From Streptomyces sp. B21-105 (GTDB lineage Bacteria; Actinomycetota; Actinomycetes; Streptomycetales; Streptomycetaceae), in the NCBI RefSeq assembly GCF_036898465.1, contig NZ_JARUMJ010000001.1, forward strand, positions 8,308,001 through 8,372,000: 64,000 nucleotides of DNA, written 5' to 3'. Shown here piece by piece: positions 17,201 to 25,115 of this stretch. The first letter of the stretch is position 1. Each line of letters begins with the position of its first letter. The notes beneath the pieces were generated by a model. The model worked only from the letters and a program-made list of their open reading frames with translations. It did not search any database and had not been told where the DNA came from. The position numbers and the translations under genes were made by a program.

Positions 17201-17420
17201 TCGCCCGCACGTTGGTCTTGGCCTGGGTGACGGAGCAGGGCTGGCTGACGGAGCAGGCGGTGCCGGAGCCGTTCGGGGAGGCGTAGAGGGTCGTGCCGGC
17301 CGCGAAGGCGGGGTCGGCCTGGATGAGGACTGCCGCGGTCGAGGCGACGAGGACGGCGGCGGTGGCCAGCCATGATCTGAGGCGGTCAGGGCCTGCGGGG
17401 CGGATGTGGGTTGTTCGCAC
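14262..17420 (-). CDS. Secreted right-handed beta-helix glycosidase (GH141-like) with two C-terminal repeats
   Basis: A 1052-residue secreted protein. GTG 17420 follows GGAAGG, and a Sec signal ends at DPAFAAG. Residues ~35-650 form a parallel beta-helix that opens with TLYASPNGSGTACS, DITIELADGVYRLSAPLAF, VTWKAALGAHPVITGAQKAT and RHLFVDGVLATRARS. That order is typical of GH141-type proteins, whose known members act as alpha-L-fucosidase or xylanase. Two ~185-residue jelly-roll-like modules follow, each with GADIW..., D(N/S)xNGWAKAG and WVRLxR motifs (about 670-860 and 870-1052). The promoter carries the same element as the dehydratase operon. Fucosidase activity is inferred from neighbours; pectinolytic or other activity is possible. 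Confidence 0.75.
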   Translation of the reverse strand: MRTTHIRPAGPDRLRSWLATAAVLVASTAAVLIQADPAFAAGTTLYASPNGSGTACSVSQPCSVTQAKTNVRAINGSMTGDITIELADGVYRLSAPLAFTSADSGTGGYTVTWKAALGAHPVITGAQKATGWTVQDSAKNIWKADVGTGFDTRHLFVDGVLATRARSSVNRSYLTATTSGYTFTDSSLSYLNSLAQPGRTEIHGIGSFTDRYAPVTGISSGAITMDQPSWDNNTFGYDTLTSPFRAGPLYIENAYEFLDTAGEWYLDTATGTLYYKPLTGQDMSAADVEVPKLESLIGVGGTYSSPATHIAFSGLQFSGTSWLDPTAHGYASQQTGAYISGTWDRPSDALTSCQSGCPLFEATRPHWDQMPAAVQVSAADHITFTGNRFTQLGQVGLGIGNDANAHTTGVGLGADTITATANVFTQDAGGGIVAGGLQADAHHPGDSRMTNKNITLSNNLIHDVALEYRDMSAILVTYVSGATVSHNEVYNLPYSGLTIGYGWGVNDIGGSQDYVNRGLYSYQPTYTTATTAADNHVTDNYIHDLMQQMTDGGCMYTLSASPGSTFERNYCHTNNGWFGFYHDEGSRNFTDTNNVFRNTGSWGHENSSSTNNTGALTLTDNWTNNSSANITNTNGRGDAVSGTVVVSNGNWPAAAKTVMESAGIQPLYRPLTTDPVSSPYSAYSSTPANTGQSGGRFTITDAGADIWGAGGQHDDAYGTVFRAGAAVNGTSVTARVDNLDNSNGWAKAGVALRNDLTGSGSSAGYTVVTATPSHGVNFQWDSNADGYLDQLTSTAATVKAPVWVRLTRTATQVSAYYSTDGSAFTQIGSTVTLPSMATTQDAGVIHTAHSATAGSATFSNLRIVTSPYKAYSPIPAAASQSGQVTSLTGAGIDIWRSGTAYDDEYAAAYQTGAAGTSSTVTVRVTSQDNTNGWAKAGLMLRNSIASAGSSTGYLVLATTPGNGIALSSDSNGDGYLDTNTIKTGSATVAPVWLRLVRNGTSVTGSYSANGTTWTTVGTATLTGANSTLDAGMFSTAHSGGIGTANFSQFSVS

Positions 17421-17508
17421 GTGAGACCTTCCGGGAGGTTCAGACGATCTGGGGGTGCTCTTGGTGGGCGGGGGAGCCGGCGACAAGAGGGGAAGGGGTA
17501 ATGGCGAA

Positions 17509-17539
17509 GTAACATTAGACGTCATATGAATTTCGTCAA
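17509..17539 (-). promoter_or_regulatory. Promoter with GntR-type operator for the beta-helix gene
   Basis: On the minus strand TTGACG (17539-17534) is followed, after two bases, by ATTCATATGACGTCTAATG and then TTAC. TAATGT or AATGTT lies in -10 position 16-17 bases on. The 23-bp element matches the one at 18454-18476 at all but five positions and has the same offset from its -35. Binding between -35 and -10 would block transcription. The likely ligand is the GntR protein encoded between the two sites. Confidence 0.75.
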
Positions 17540-17581
17540 TAGGTCGAGCGTCGTCGACCCGGTCGGCCCCGGGCATGCGAA

Positions 17582-17608
17582 CGCCCCCGGCCTGTCGGCT
17601 CGGGGGCG
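17582..17608 (-). terminator. Hairpin downstream of the GntR gene
   Basis: CGCCCCCG (17582-17589) and CGGGGGCG (17601-17608) form an 8-bp stem with an 11-base loop, 19 bp after the stop of the minus-strand GntR gene and before the divergent promoter of the beta-helix gene. There is no T-run, as usual in Streptomyces. Confidence 0.75.
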
Positions 17609-17626
17609 AGGTCGGTGCGGGTGCCC

Positions 17627-18394
17627 TCAGAAGGTGGGGGAGCCTACGTTCGGCAAGCGGCGGCGGCTCCAAGCGGTCTGGATGTGTGCGGCCATGGCCT
17701 GTGCGGCCCCGTCGGGGTCCCGGGCCAGCAGCCGCTCGGCGACTGCGCGGTGCTCTTCGTTGGCCTGGTGGCACGCGGTCTCGTCCGGCGTGCCGTTGTA
17801 CAGGAAGGTCGTGCGCGCCTGGGCGTGGAGGATCCGGATGATGGAACGGCCGAGCCTGTTGTGGGATGCCTGGAGGATCCGGTCGTGGAAGGCCACATCG
17901 GTCTCGATGAAGCGTGCCGGGACGGCGGTCTCCTCGTCGAGCCGGGCGAGCAGCCGCTCGATGGCTCGCAGGTCGTCGTCGGTGGCCAGCTCCGCGGCCT
18001 GGGCGGTCATCTGGGCCTCCAGCGTGGACCGGATGTCGACCAGCTGGTCGAGGACGACGAGCTGGTCGTCGTGCTGGACGGTCGCGGCGAGCACCACGGG
18101 GTCGAGGAGGTTCCATTCCTCGGGCGGGGTGACGGTGGTGCCGTAGCCCTGCCGGGCGAGGACCAGCCCCTTGGCCTCCAGGGACTTGACCGCCTCGCGG
18201 ACGGTGATGCGGCTGACGCCGAACGTCTCGCAGAGCTCGGGTTCCACCGGCAGGGTCGATCCCGGAGGAAGGACGCCCGACACGATCGAGTCGGTCAGGC
18301 TCTCCATGACTGCCTGCGCCAGCCGGGCCGGACGCTTGGGCCAGGGCTTGAGAACGGGAGGCTCTCCTCCTCTGCCGGCGCTGTCCTTGGCCAT
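17627..18394 (-). CDS. GntR-family (FadR/FCD) transcriptional regulator
   Basis: A 255-residue repressor-type protein. The winged helix at ~25-90 shows DSIVSGVLPPGSTLPVEPEL, FGVSRITVREAVKSLEAKGL and a wing at RQGYGTTV. The FCD sensor domain follows with metal- or ligand-site residues in FIETDVAFHDRIL, EEHRAVAERLL and the His of MAAHIQTAW. It sits between two units that share an operator-like element. It is transcribed away from the dehydratase gene, with that element in the 130-bp gap, so it may also control itself. A sugar-acid ligand such as L-fuconate or its dehydration product would fit but is inferred. Confidence 0.9.
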   Translation of the reverse strand: MAKDSAGRGGEPPVLKPWPKRPARLAQAVMESLTDSIVSGVLPPGSTLPVEPELCETFGVSRITVREAVKSLEAKGLVLARQGYGTTVTPPEEWNLLDPVVLAATVQHDDQLVVLDQLVDIRSTLEAQMTAQAAELATDDDLRAIERLLARLDEETAVPARFIETDVAFHDRILQASHNRLGRSIIRILHAQARTTFLYNGTPDETACHQANEEHRAVAERLLARDPDGAAQAMAAHIQTAWSRRRLPNVGSPTF

Positions 18395-18445
18395 GTGTGC
18401 CCCCTTGCTGGTGCGGATGACGGCGAGTCTACTGTGCGGAACTTC

Positions 18446-18476
18446 TTGACAGCATTCGTATGACGACTTACGTTAC
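18446..18476 (+). promoter_or_regulatory. Promoter with GntR-type operator for the dehydratase-transport operon
   Basis: TTGACA (18446-18451) is followed, 17 bases on, by TACGTT (18469-18474). ATTCGTATGACGACT-TACGTTAC (18454-18476) overlaps the spacer and -10. The same element is found inverted upstream of the beta-helix gene at 17509-17531, two bases from its own -35. It therefore probably co-regulates the secreted glycosidase with the catabolic operon. Confidence 0.8.
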
Positions 18477-18523
18477 ACGAAAATTTCGCAGCAGTACTTC
18501 TCCTGTGGCAAGGGGTGCACGCC

Positions 18524-19639
18524 GTGCGCATTACCGAAGTCGAGTGCCATCCGGTCCGGGTGCCCGGGGTCAGTCCGCCCTTCGTCTGGCGGGACGGACT
18601 CCTGGGCAGCCCGTCCGAGGGCGAGGCCGCGGCGCTGCGCATCTGCACGGACGAAGGGGTCGAGGGGGTGGCGATGTCCCCCCGGCGGGGCAGCGGTGTC
18701 ATCCTGGCGGACCTGCTGGACCGCGTCCTGCGCAAGGAGTTGGTGGGTCAGGATCCGCTGCAGCGGGAATGGCTCTGGCACCGCATGTGGGAGCTGGACC
18801 GCACCGAGGAGCTTCCGCTCTACCTGCTGGGTCTGGTCGACACCGCCCTCTGGGACCTGGCCGGACGACTCGCCGACCGGCCCACCTGGCAGATGCTCGG
18901 CGGTTACCGTACCTCGATACCCGCCTACGCCTCCACCGTCACCTACTCCTCGGTCGAGGAGTACCTGGACATCGCCGACCAGGCCCTCGAACTCGGCTAC
19001 CCGGCCATCAAGCTCCACGCCTGGGGCGACGCCCGCCGCGACGCCCGCCTGTCGGTGGCTCTGCGCGAACACGTGGGGGACGACATCCCGCTGATGTTCG
19101 ACGGCTCGGCGGGCTTCGACCTCCCCGACGCGATCTATCTCGGGCACGCCCTCTCGGGCGCCGGGTACCTCTGGTACGAGGAGCCGATGAGGGAGTTCAG
19201 CGTCACCGCGTACAAGCGTCTCGCCGACGCGGTGGCCGTTCCCCTCCTCGTGGCGGAGACGTCCGACGGGGCGCACATGAACTCGGCCGACTTCATCCAG
19301 GCCGGCGCCGCCACCTTCGGAGTCCGCGCCTCCACCCAGCTGCGGGGCGGCTTCACCGGCGCGATGCGCACCGCCCACCTCGCCGACGCCTACCGGCTGC
19401 GCGCCGAGGTGCACGGGCCGGAGATCCCCAACCGGCACCTGTGCATGGCCATCTCCAATACCACCTACTACGAGTCGCTGGTCATGGGCAACCCCATCGG
19501 CCGCGAGAGCGGCATCGACGCCCACGGCCTCGTCCATGCCCCCACCGGTCCGGGCGTCGCCCTTCCGGCGGGCTTGGATTACCCTCCCGTCCTTCAAAGA
19601 TTTGTCGACAAGGAGACCGTCACTCCGCCCCGGGCCTGA
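18524..19639 (+). CDS. Enolase-superfamily sugar-acid dehydratase (probable L-fuconate dehydratase role)
   Basis: A 371-residue member of the mandelate racemase/muconate lactonizing group. The barrel carries the Lys of AIKLHAWGD, metal ligands in MFDGSAGFD, YEEPM and VAETSDG, and a late His in EVHGPEIPN, consistent with a sugar-acid dehydratase. GTG 18524 has AAGGGG 8 bases upstream. A GTG three codons earlier (18515) overlaps that site and is less likely. It is first in the operon that continues with the transporter. Substrate assignment to L-fuconate rests on the neighbouring fucosidase, aldose dehydrogenase and lactonase genes, not on the sequence alone. Confidence 0.85.
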   Translation: MRITEVECHPVRVPGVSPPFVWRDGLLGSPSEGEAAALRICTDEGVEGVAMSPRRGSGVILADLLDRVLRKELVGQDPLQREWLWHRMWELDRTEELPLYLLGLVDTALWDLAGRLADRPTWQMLGGYRTSIPAYASTVTYSSVEEYLDIADQALELGYPAIKLHAWGDARRDARLSVALREHVGDDIPLMFDGSAGFDLPDAIYLGHALSGAGYLWYEEPMREFSVTAYKRLADAVAVPLLVAETSDGAHMNSADFIQAGAATFGVRASTQLRGGFTGAMRTAHLADAYRLRAEVHGPEIPNRHLCMAISNTTYYESLVMGNPIGRESGIDAHGLVHAPTGPGVALPAGLDYPPVLQRFVDKETVTPPRA

Positions 19640-19733
19640 TGACCGGAGCCGCAGGCCCGACCGCCTGTTTCGAACACCCCGAACGCGGCGCCTCTCCCTG
19701 TCGTGCGCCATTTTCCAAGATCTGAGGTCAGTC

Positions 19734-21097
19734 ATGAACGACGACGTTCCGGTTTCCTCCCGCCGCCAGCTCAGAGACGCGGCCGCCGCCGTCCTGGGCG
19801 CGGTCTCCCTGCTCGCGATCGCTGCCTGCGGCAGCGCGGACCCCACACCCACGGCGACTTCCTCCCCCGCCGCCTTCAAGCCTGTCGCGCAGCAGGAAGG
19901 CAGCGAGATCACGGTCTGGGCGGACGCCGCCCGTGTGCCCGGCGTGCAGGCGTACCAGGAGGCGCACCCCGACGTGAAGCTGAAGATCGTCACGTACAGC
20001 GGCGACGCCAACGGGGCCAACGACCTGCAGACCAAGGTGCAGCTGTTCGACCGGACCGGCAGCGGCTGGCCCGACGTCGCCTTCAGCGCCAACGTCAACG
20101 ACGGCAGCTGGGCCGCCCAGGGCAAGTCCCCCTATGCCGCGCCCGTCGACAAGGGCCTGGTCCCGCTGTCGACCCTGAACGGATTCGCGCACGGCGCACT
20201 GAACCCCTGCAAGGTCAACGGCAGCACCTACTGTCTGCGCAACGACCTCGCCCAGAACGTGCTCTGGTACAACAAGGAGCTCATGGGCAAGTGGGGCTAC
20301 TCCGTCCCGACCACCTGGGAGGAGTACCAGGCCCTCGGTGAGCGGGTCGCCAAGGAACACCCCGGGTACCTGGTCGGAACCGCCGGGGACGCCTGGACGC
20401 CGGAGGTGTACTTCTGGGCGAGTCAGTGCACCGCCAGCACCGCGACCGGTGCCAAGAAGGTCACCGTGGACCTGCACGACTCCAAGTGCACCCGGATGGC
20501 CAGGCTGCTCGACACTCTGATCGCCAAGGGATCGGTCGCCAAGGACACCGTCTTCAGTGCCGGCTTCATCAAGAACCAGGCGAGCAAGGTCCTCATGCTC
20601 CCCGGCCCGTCCTGGTACGGGCAGGTGCTCTTCAACTCCACCTTCAAGATCCCCAAGGGGCAGATCGCCGCTGCTTCACCGCTGAAGTTCGAGGGCGATG
20701 ACAAGAACTACACCGGCAACGTCGGCGGCGGCCTGTGGTTCGTCTCCTCCCACAGCAAGAACCTCAAGACGGCCTCCGACCTGGTCACCTGGATGACCAC
20801 CTCCGACGACTACCAGGCCACCGCGGCCACCTACCCCGCCTACAGGCCCGCGGCCACCACCTGGCTCGCCAACCAGCGCAGCACCGGCTACTTCGCCAAC
20901 GACATCAGCCCCGTCTTCGAGGAAGCCGCGGAACTGATCTGGCCGGCTGGTCCGCCACCCAGTACAGCCAGGAAGCGATCTACTCCTCCACCGTGATCCC
21001 GGCCCTGAACTCCGGCAAGACCCTCACCGACACCCTGGACACCTGGCAGAAGGCCATCACCGACAAGGCCGAGTCCCTCGGATACACCGTCAACTAG
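19734..21097 (+). pseudogene. Sugar ABC transporter substrate-binding lipoprotein, frameshifted near the 3' end
   Basis: A family-1 extracellular solute-binding protein with a lipobox (LLAIAACGSAD, Cys32). The body is full length to ~residue 405 (AELIWPAG), where the frame fails. Sense resumes in another frame (GWSATQYSQEAIYSSTVIPA, then TLTDTLDTWQKAITDKAESL) to the stop at 21095-21097. Restoring one G at about 20945 (CCG-GGC-TGG) rebuilds a normal protein. Without it the last ~50 residues are replaced by a Pro-rich tail of ~10. ATG 19734 follows GAGG. It is second in the operon. A sequencing error cannot be excluded. Confidence 0.9.
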
Positions 21098-21109
21098 CGA
21101 AGCGGACCC

Positions 21110-22030
21110 ATGACCACCCACCTCGCAACGGAGCGGAGCGGCCGCCGCGGCGACCGCTCGGCCCGCAACCCGGTCGGACGCGCCGGATACGTCTTCGTCT
21201 CCGGCTACGTCCTCCTCCTGCTCGCCTTCGGCGTCCTGCCCACCGGTTACGCGGTGTGGCTGGCACTGTCCAACTCCCGCAGCCAACTCGTCGGGATCGG
21301 CAACTTCACCCGCACCTTCAGCGACTACCGCTTCGGACCGGCCTTCCTCCACATCGGCCTGTACCTGGTGGTGTGGCTGGCCAGCCTGATGATCCTGGTG
21401 GTGCTGCTCTCCCTGATGCTGCACGGCCGCATGCGCAGGGCCTCCACCAGCCTGCGGTTCCTGTTCTACCTGCCGGGCGCCCTCGCGGGGGTGGCGAGCG
21501 TACTGCTCTTCCTGATCCTCCTCGACCCGGCGGCCAGTCCCGTCGGCTGGCTGCTGAAGGGCTTCGGCTGGAACACCCTCGCCCAGGTCAACGCCCCCGA
21601 CCACCTGCCCGTTCTCTTCACCGTCATCGCCTTCTGGACCGGGGCCGGCGGCTGGATCGTGGTCATGTACGGCGCGCTCAACAGCATCCCCGACGAGATC
21701 CTGGAAGCCGCCCGCATCGACGGCGCCAACACGCTCCAGATCGCCCTGCGCATCCAGATCCCGATGCTCACCAAGTGGATCGCGTACATGCTGATCCTGG
21801 CCTTCGCGGCCGGCACCCAGCTCTTCGTCGAGCCACAACTGGTCTCCCTCGCCAGCTGGGGCATGATCCCCGACAGCTGGTCGCCGAACCAGCTCTCCTA
21901 CCAGTACGCCTTCCAGGCAGGCGACTTCAACGGCGCGGCGGCGCTCTCCGTCGACCTCCTCATCCTGGGCCTCGCCTGCGCGGCGCTCGTCGTCTTCCGT
22001 ACCGGCCTGTTCGACAGGGACGAACGATGA
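21110..22030 (+). CDS. Sugar ABC transporter permease (MalF-type)
   Basis: A 306-residue inner-membrane permease with six predicted membrane segments. The first is GYVLLLLAFGVLPTGYAVWL and the last is LLILGLACAALVVF. The cytoplasmic EAA loop reads EAARIDGANTLQIALRIQIP and contacts the shared ATPase. It starts 12 bases after the binding-protein stop and overlaps the next permease by ATGA. No ATPase gene is in the operon; Streptomyces CUT1 transporters usually share MsiK, encoded elsewhere. Import of L-fucose or a fucosyl oligosaccharide is inferred. Confidence 0.9.
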   Translation: MTTHLATERSGRRGDRSARNPVGRAGYVFVSGYVLLLLAFGVLPTGYAVWLALSNSRSQLVGIGNFTRTFSDYRFGPAFLHIGLYLVVWLASLMILVVLLSLMLHGRMRRASTSLRFLFYLPGALAGVASVLLFLILLDPAASPVGWLLKGFGWNTLAQVNAPDHLPVLFTVIAFWTGAGGWIVVMYGALNSIPDEILEAARIDGANTLQIALRIQIPMLTKWIAYMLILAFAAGTQLFVEPQLVSLASWGMIPDSWSPNQLSYQYAFQAGDFNGAAALSVDLLILGLACAALVVFRTGLFDRDER

Positions 22031-22992
22031 CCACGGCTCACACGACCACAGCCCGCCGAACCCCGCCGCCCCACAACGCCGGCGCCCGCACCAGCCCGAG
22101 GAAACCCATGCGCCGGACGCGCCGCCCCAGCTCACTGGCCGCCCGGCTGGCCTGGCTCATCGTCATGGGCCTGGCCGTGCTGTTCTTCTGTGTGCCGGTG
22201 GCGTGGCTCCTGCTGGCCCCGACCAAGACCGACGGCCAGATCGTGCGGGACAACCCCTTCTCCTTCGGCTCCCTGGGGGCCGTCGCCGACACCTGGCACC
22301 ACCTCTACGCCTTCCAGGACGGCGCCATCCTCACCTGGTTGCAGAACTCGGCGCTCTACACGTTCGGCGCGCTGATCCTCACCCTGGTGACGTCGATCCC
22401 CGCCGGGTACGCGCTGGCGCTCACCCAGTTCATCGGCCGGCGGATGCTGCTGACCGTCACCATGCTCGTGATGCTCATGCCGACCGCCGCGATGGTGCTG
22501 CCCCTGTACCTGGGAATGAACGCCGTGCACCTGGACGGCACGATCTGGTCGGTCATCCTGCCGTTCTCCTTCTTCCCGTTCGGGGTCTATCTCACCTACA
22601 TCTACTTCTCCTCCAACGTCCCCTCCGACCTGCTGTCCGCCGCACGGATCGACGGCTGCTCGGAGTGGCAGGTCTTCCGGCTCATCGCGATGCCGCTGGC
22701 CAAGCCGGTGATCGCCCTGGTCGGCTTCTTCAACTTCGTCGGCAACTGGAACAACTTCTTCCTGCCGTTCGTGATGCTGCCCGACAGCTCCCAGTATCCG
22801 GCGCAGGTGGGACTGAACAACCTGCTCGCCGCCTCACCGCTGTTCAACACCTCCAGCGGCGGGGGAAACCAGATCCTGCGGCCCGAACTGGCCCTGGCCA
22901 CCCTGGTGACCATCGTTCCCGTTCTGATCGTGTTCCTGTTCTCCCAACGCGCTCTCGTGTCCGGCATGCTCGCCGGTGCGACCAAGGAGTGA
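22027..22992 (+). CDS. Sugar ABC transporter permease (MalG-type)
   Basis: A 321-residue partner permease, translationally coupled to the previous gene (ATGA overlap at 22027-22030). A basic cytoplasmic N-terminus of ~40 residues precedes six membrane segments. The EAA loop is SAARIDGCSEWQVFRLIAMP and the C-terminus is SQRALVSGMLAGATKE, typical of CUT1 permeases. It is intact, unlike the binding protein and the following enzymes. Confidence 0.9.
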   Translation: MTTAHTTTARRTPPPHNAGARTSPRKPMRRTRRPSSLAARLAWLIVMGLAVLFFCVPVAWLLLAPTKTDGQIVRDNPFSFGSLGAVADTWHHLYAFQDGAILTWLQNSALYTFGALILTLVTSIPAGYALALTQFIGRRMLLTVTMLVMLMPTAAMVLPLYLGMNAVHLDGTIWSVILPFSFFPFGVYLTYIYFSSNVPSDLLSAARIDGCSEWQVFRLIAMPLAKPVIALVGFFNFVGNWNNFFLPFVMLPDSSQYPAQVGLNNLLAASPLFNTSSGGGNQILRPELALATLVTIVPVLIVFLFSQRALVSGMLAGATKE

Positions 22993-23207
22993 GGCGGCAG
23001 CCACACCCCGGCCCCCTGACGACTCCTTCGTCCGCTCATGGCGCGCTGACAAACGCCCGCCGCACACCGCCGTGCCGAACCGACGTTCCCTGACGTCGAG
23101 GTCGTTCCGAGCAGCGTGTCGTGCGGGCAGAGCCTTCGCCGATGCGCCACCAGGCACGCCCGATCCGGACCGGCCGGCAACGCGGCCTCCCTCACCGAAG
23201 GACCCCG

Positions 23208-23549
23208 ATGAAACGCGTCGCCCAGACGATCCGCCTGCGGCCGGAGCACCGTGACCAGTATCTGCGCCTGCACTGCGAGGTATGGCCGGCTGTCGAGGCC
23301 GCACTGCGGGCCGCGAACATCCGCAACTACAGCATTTTTCTGCGCGAGGACACGCTGTTCGGCTACTTCGAGTACCACGGCGACGACTTCGAGGCGGACA
23401 TGGCCGCTATCGGCGCCGACACGGCCACCCAAGCCTGGTGGAAGCTCACCAGCCCCTGTCAGGAGTCCTGGGCCGACAGCGGCACAGCGGGCAACTGGTC
23501 GGACCTGACCGAGATCTGGCATCTGACCCCTTCGGCGACAGCCACCTGA
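23208..23549 (+). CDS. RhaM-type sugar mutarotase (L-rhamnose/L-fucose)
   Basis: A 113-residue small ferredoxin-fold protein of the L-rhamnose mutarotase family, which interconverts alpha and beta anomers of 6-deoxy sugars. The His of LRLHCEVWPAVEAAL, the NYSIFLRED segment, the Tyr of LFGYFEYHGDDFE and WWKLTSPCQ match the family active-site arrangement. ATG 23208 follows GAAGGA. It comes 215 bp after the permease genes and before the oxidative genes, so supply of the right anomer to the aldose dehydrogenase is a reasonable role. Confidence 0.85.
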   Translation: MKRVAQTIRLRPEHRDQYLRLHCEVWPAVEAALRAANIRNYSIFLREDTLFGYFEYHGDDFEADMAAIGADTATQAWWKLTSPCQESWADSGTAGNWSDLTEIWHLTPSATAT

Positions 23550-23576
23550 CAACCACCCCACGCGAGGAGACGCTCA

Positions 23577-24049
23577 GTGAAACTGCTACGAGTCGGCGCG
23601 CCCGGCGAGGAGCGGCCCGCCGCCGTGCGTACCACCCGCGCCGCCCTGCCGTATCTGCGGCCCTCGTCCCACGCGGCGGTCGTCAACACCTGCTCCATCG
23701 CTGCCACCGCGGGCCCTTCCCACCGCGCCCTGTACTCCGCCAGCAAGGGCGAGGTGCTGTCGCTGACCCTGGCGATGGCAGCGGACCACGTCCGTGAGGG
23801 CAACCGCGTCAACCCCGGCACCGCCGACACCCCTGGGTGACCCGGCTCCTGGACGCCGCGGACGACCCGGAGGCCGAACGTGCCGCCCTCGACGCACGCC
23901 GGCCCCTGGACCGCCTCGTCACCGCGGACGAGGCGGCGGCGGCCGTGGTCCACCTGGCGAGCCCCGCCGCGGCCTCCGTCACCGGCATCGCCCTGGCCGT
24001 CGACGGTGGCCTGCAGGGACTCCGGCTGCGCCCGGCGGCCGGCTCATGA
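23577..24049 (+). pseudogene. Deletion chimera: FAH-hydrolase start fused to an SDR dehydrogenase, plus frameshift
   Basis: GTG 23577 with GAGGAG upstream begins KLLRVGAPGEERPA, the usual opening of fumarylacetoacetate-hydrolase-family proteins. After ~15 codons (near 23622) it becomes the second half of a short-chain dehydrogenase (VNTCSIAATAGP, then YSASK with the catalytic Tyr and Lys). A one-base loss in the C-run at ~23834 shifts the frame. The restored end reads DRLVTADEAAAAVVHLASPA and ALAVDGGLQ. The Rossmann N-half and the whole FAH body are gone. In the L-fucose pathway these would be the 2-keto-3-deoxy-L-fuconate dehydrogenase and the final hydrolase. Confidence 0.8.
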
Positions 24050-25115
24050 GAACGACCGCGCTGGGCACCACCGACGTCAGAGTCACCGAGCTGTCCTTCG
24101 GGCCGCCGGCATCGGAAACCTCTTCCGCCCGGTCACCGACGAGGCCGCGTCCGCCGCGGTGGAGGCGGCCTGGGACGTGGGCATCCGCACCTTCGACACC
24201 GCCCCGCACTACGGACTCGGGCTGTCCGAGCGCCGCCTGGGTGCCACGCTGCGCGGACGCGACCGCGACACGTACACCGTCTCCACCAAGGTCGGGCGGC
24301 TGCTCGAACCCGCCCCGGAGGGCGGCCGCGGTGACGATCTCGCACACGGCTTCGCCGTGCCCGACACCCACCGCCGCCACTGGGACTTCAGCTCCGACGG
24401 CGTCCTGCGCTCCCTGGAAGCGAGCCTGGACCGCCTCGGCCTGGACCGGGTGGACATCGCCCTGCTGCACGACCCGGACCACCACGCCGAGCAGGCCCTC
24501 ACCGAGGCGTACCCGGCGCTGGAACGGCTGCGCGGCGAAGGCGTCGTCAAGGCGATCGGCGTCGGAGTGAACCGGTGCGCGCTCCCCGCCCGCTTCCTGC
24601 GCGAGACCGACATCGACGTGGTGCTGCTCGCCGGCCGCTACACCCTGCTGGAACAGGAAGGGCTGGCGGAAGTACTGCCCGAGGCCGCCGCCCGCGGCAG
24701 GAGTGTCATCGTCGGCGGGGTTTTCAACTCGGGTCTCCTCACCGACCCGAAACCCGGGTCCATGTACGACTACGCGCCCACCCCACCACATGTGCTGGAC
24801 CGGGCCCTGCGCATGAAGGCGGTCACCGAACGCCACGGCGTACCGCTGCGCGCAGCCGCTCTGCGCTTCCCGTTCGGCCATCCGGCGGTCGCGAGCGTAC
24901 TGTCCGGTGCGCGTTCCGCCGAGGAGGTCCGCGACACGGTGGACCAGCTGCGGCGAACGGTACCGGCCGCGGTCTGGGACGGAATACGCGCCGAGGGGCT
25001 GCTGCCCCCACACGTCCCTGTCGCCCTCGCCGCCTCACGGGTCGACGAAGCCGATCGGCCGCAGGGCGAGTCGAGGAGTCGTGGGGGTGACCGCCATGGA
25101 GGGGAACACCGCTGA
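24046..25115 (+). pseudogene. D-threo-aldose 1-dehydrogenase (L-fucose dehydrogenase) with one-base frameshift
   Basis: An aldo-keto reductase overlapping the previous gene by ATGA. The first 17 codons read MRTTALGTTDVRVTELSFG, then sense moves to another frame with AAGIGNLFRPVTDEAA and runs to the stop at 25113-25115. Restoring one G at about 24102 (GGG-GCC-GCC) rebuilds ~355 residues. The AKR tetrad is visible: Asp in RTFDTAPHYG with Tyr, Lys in VSTKVGRLL and His in ALLHDPDHH. In the NAD(P)-dependent pathway it would oxidise L-fucose to the lactone. Its 3' end overlaps the lactonase gene. Confidence 0.9.

Noticed and set aside
20935..20955. Programmed ribosomal frameshift in the binding-protein gene
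   Set aside because: There is no slippery heptamer or downstream pseudoknot, and binding proteins are not known to use one. The neighbouring genes carry similar one-base losses, so mutation or sequencing error is simpler.
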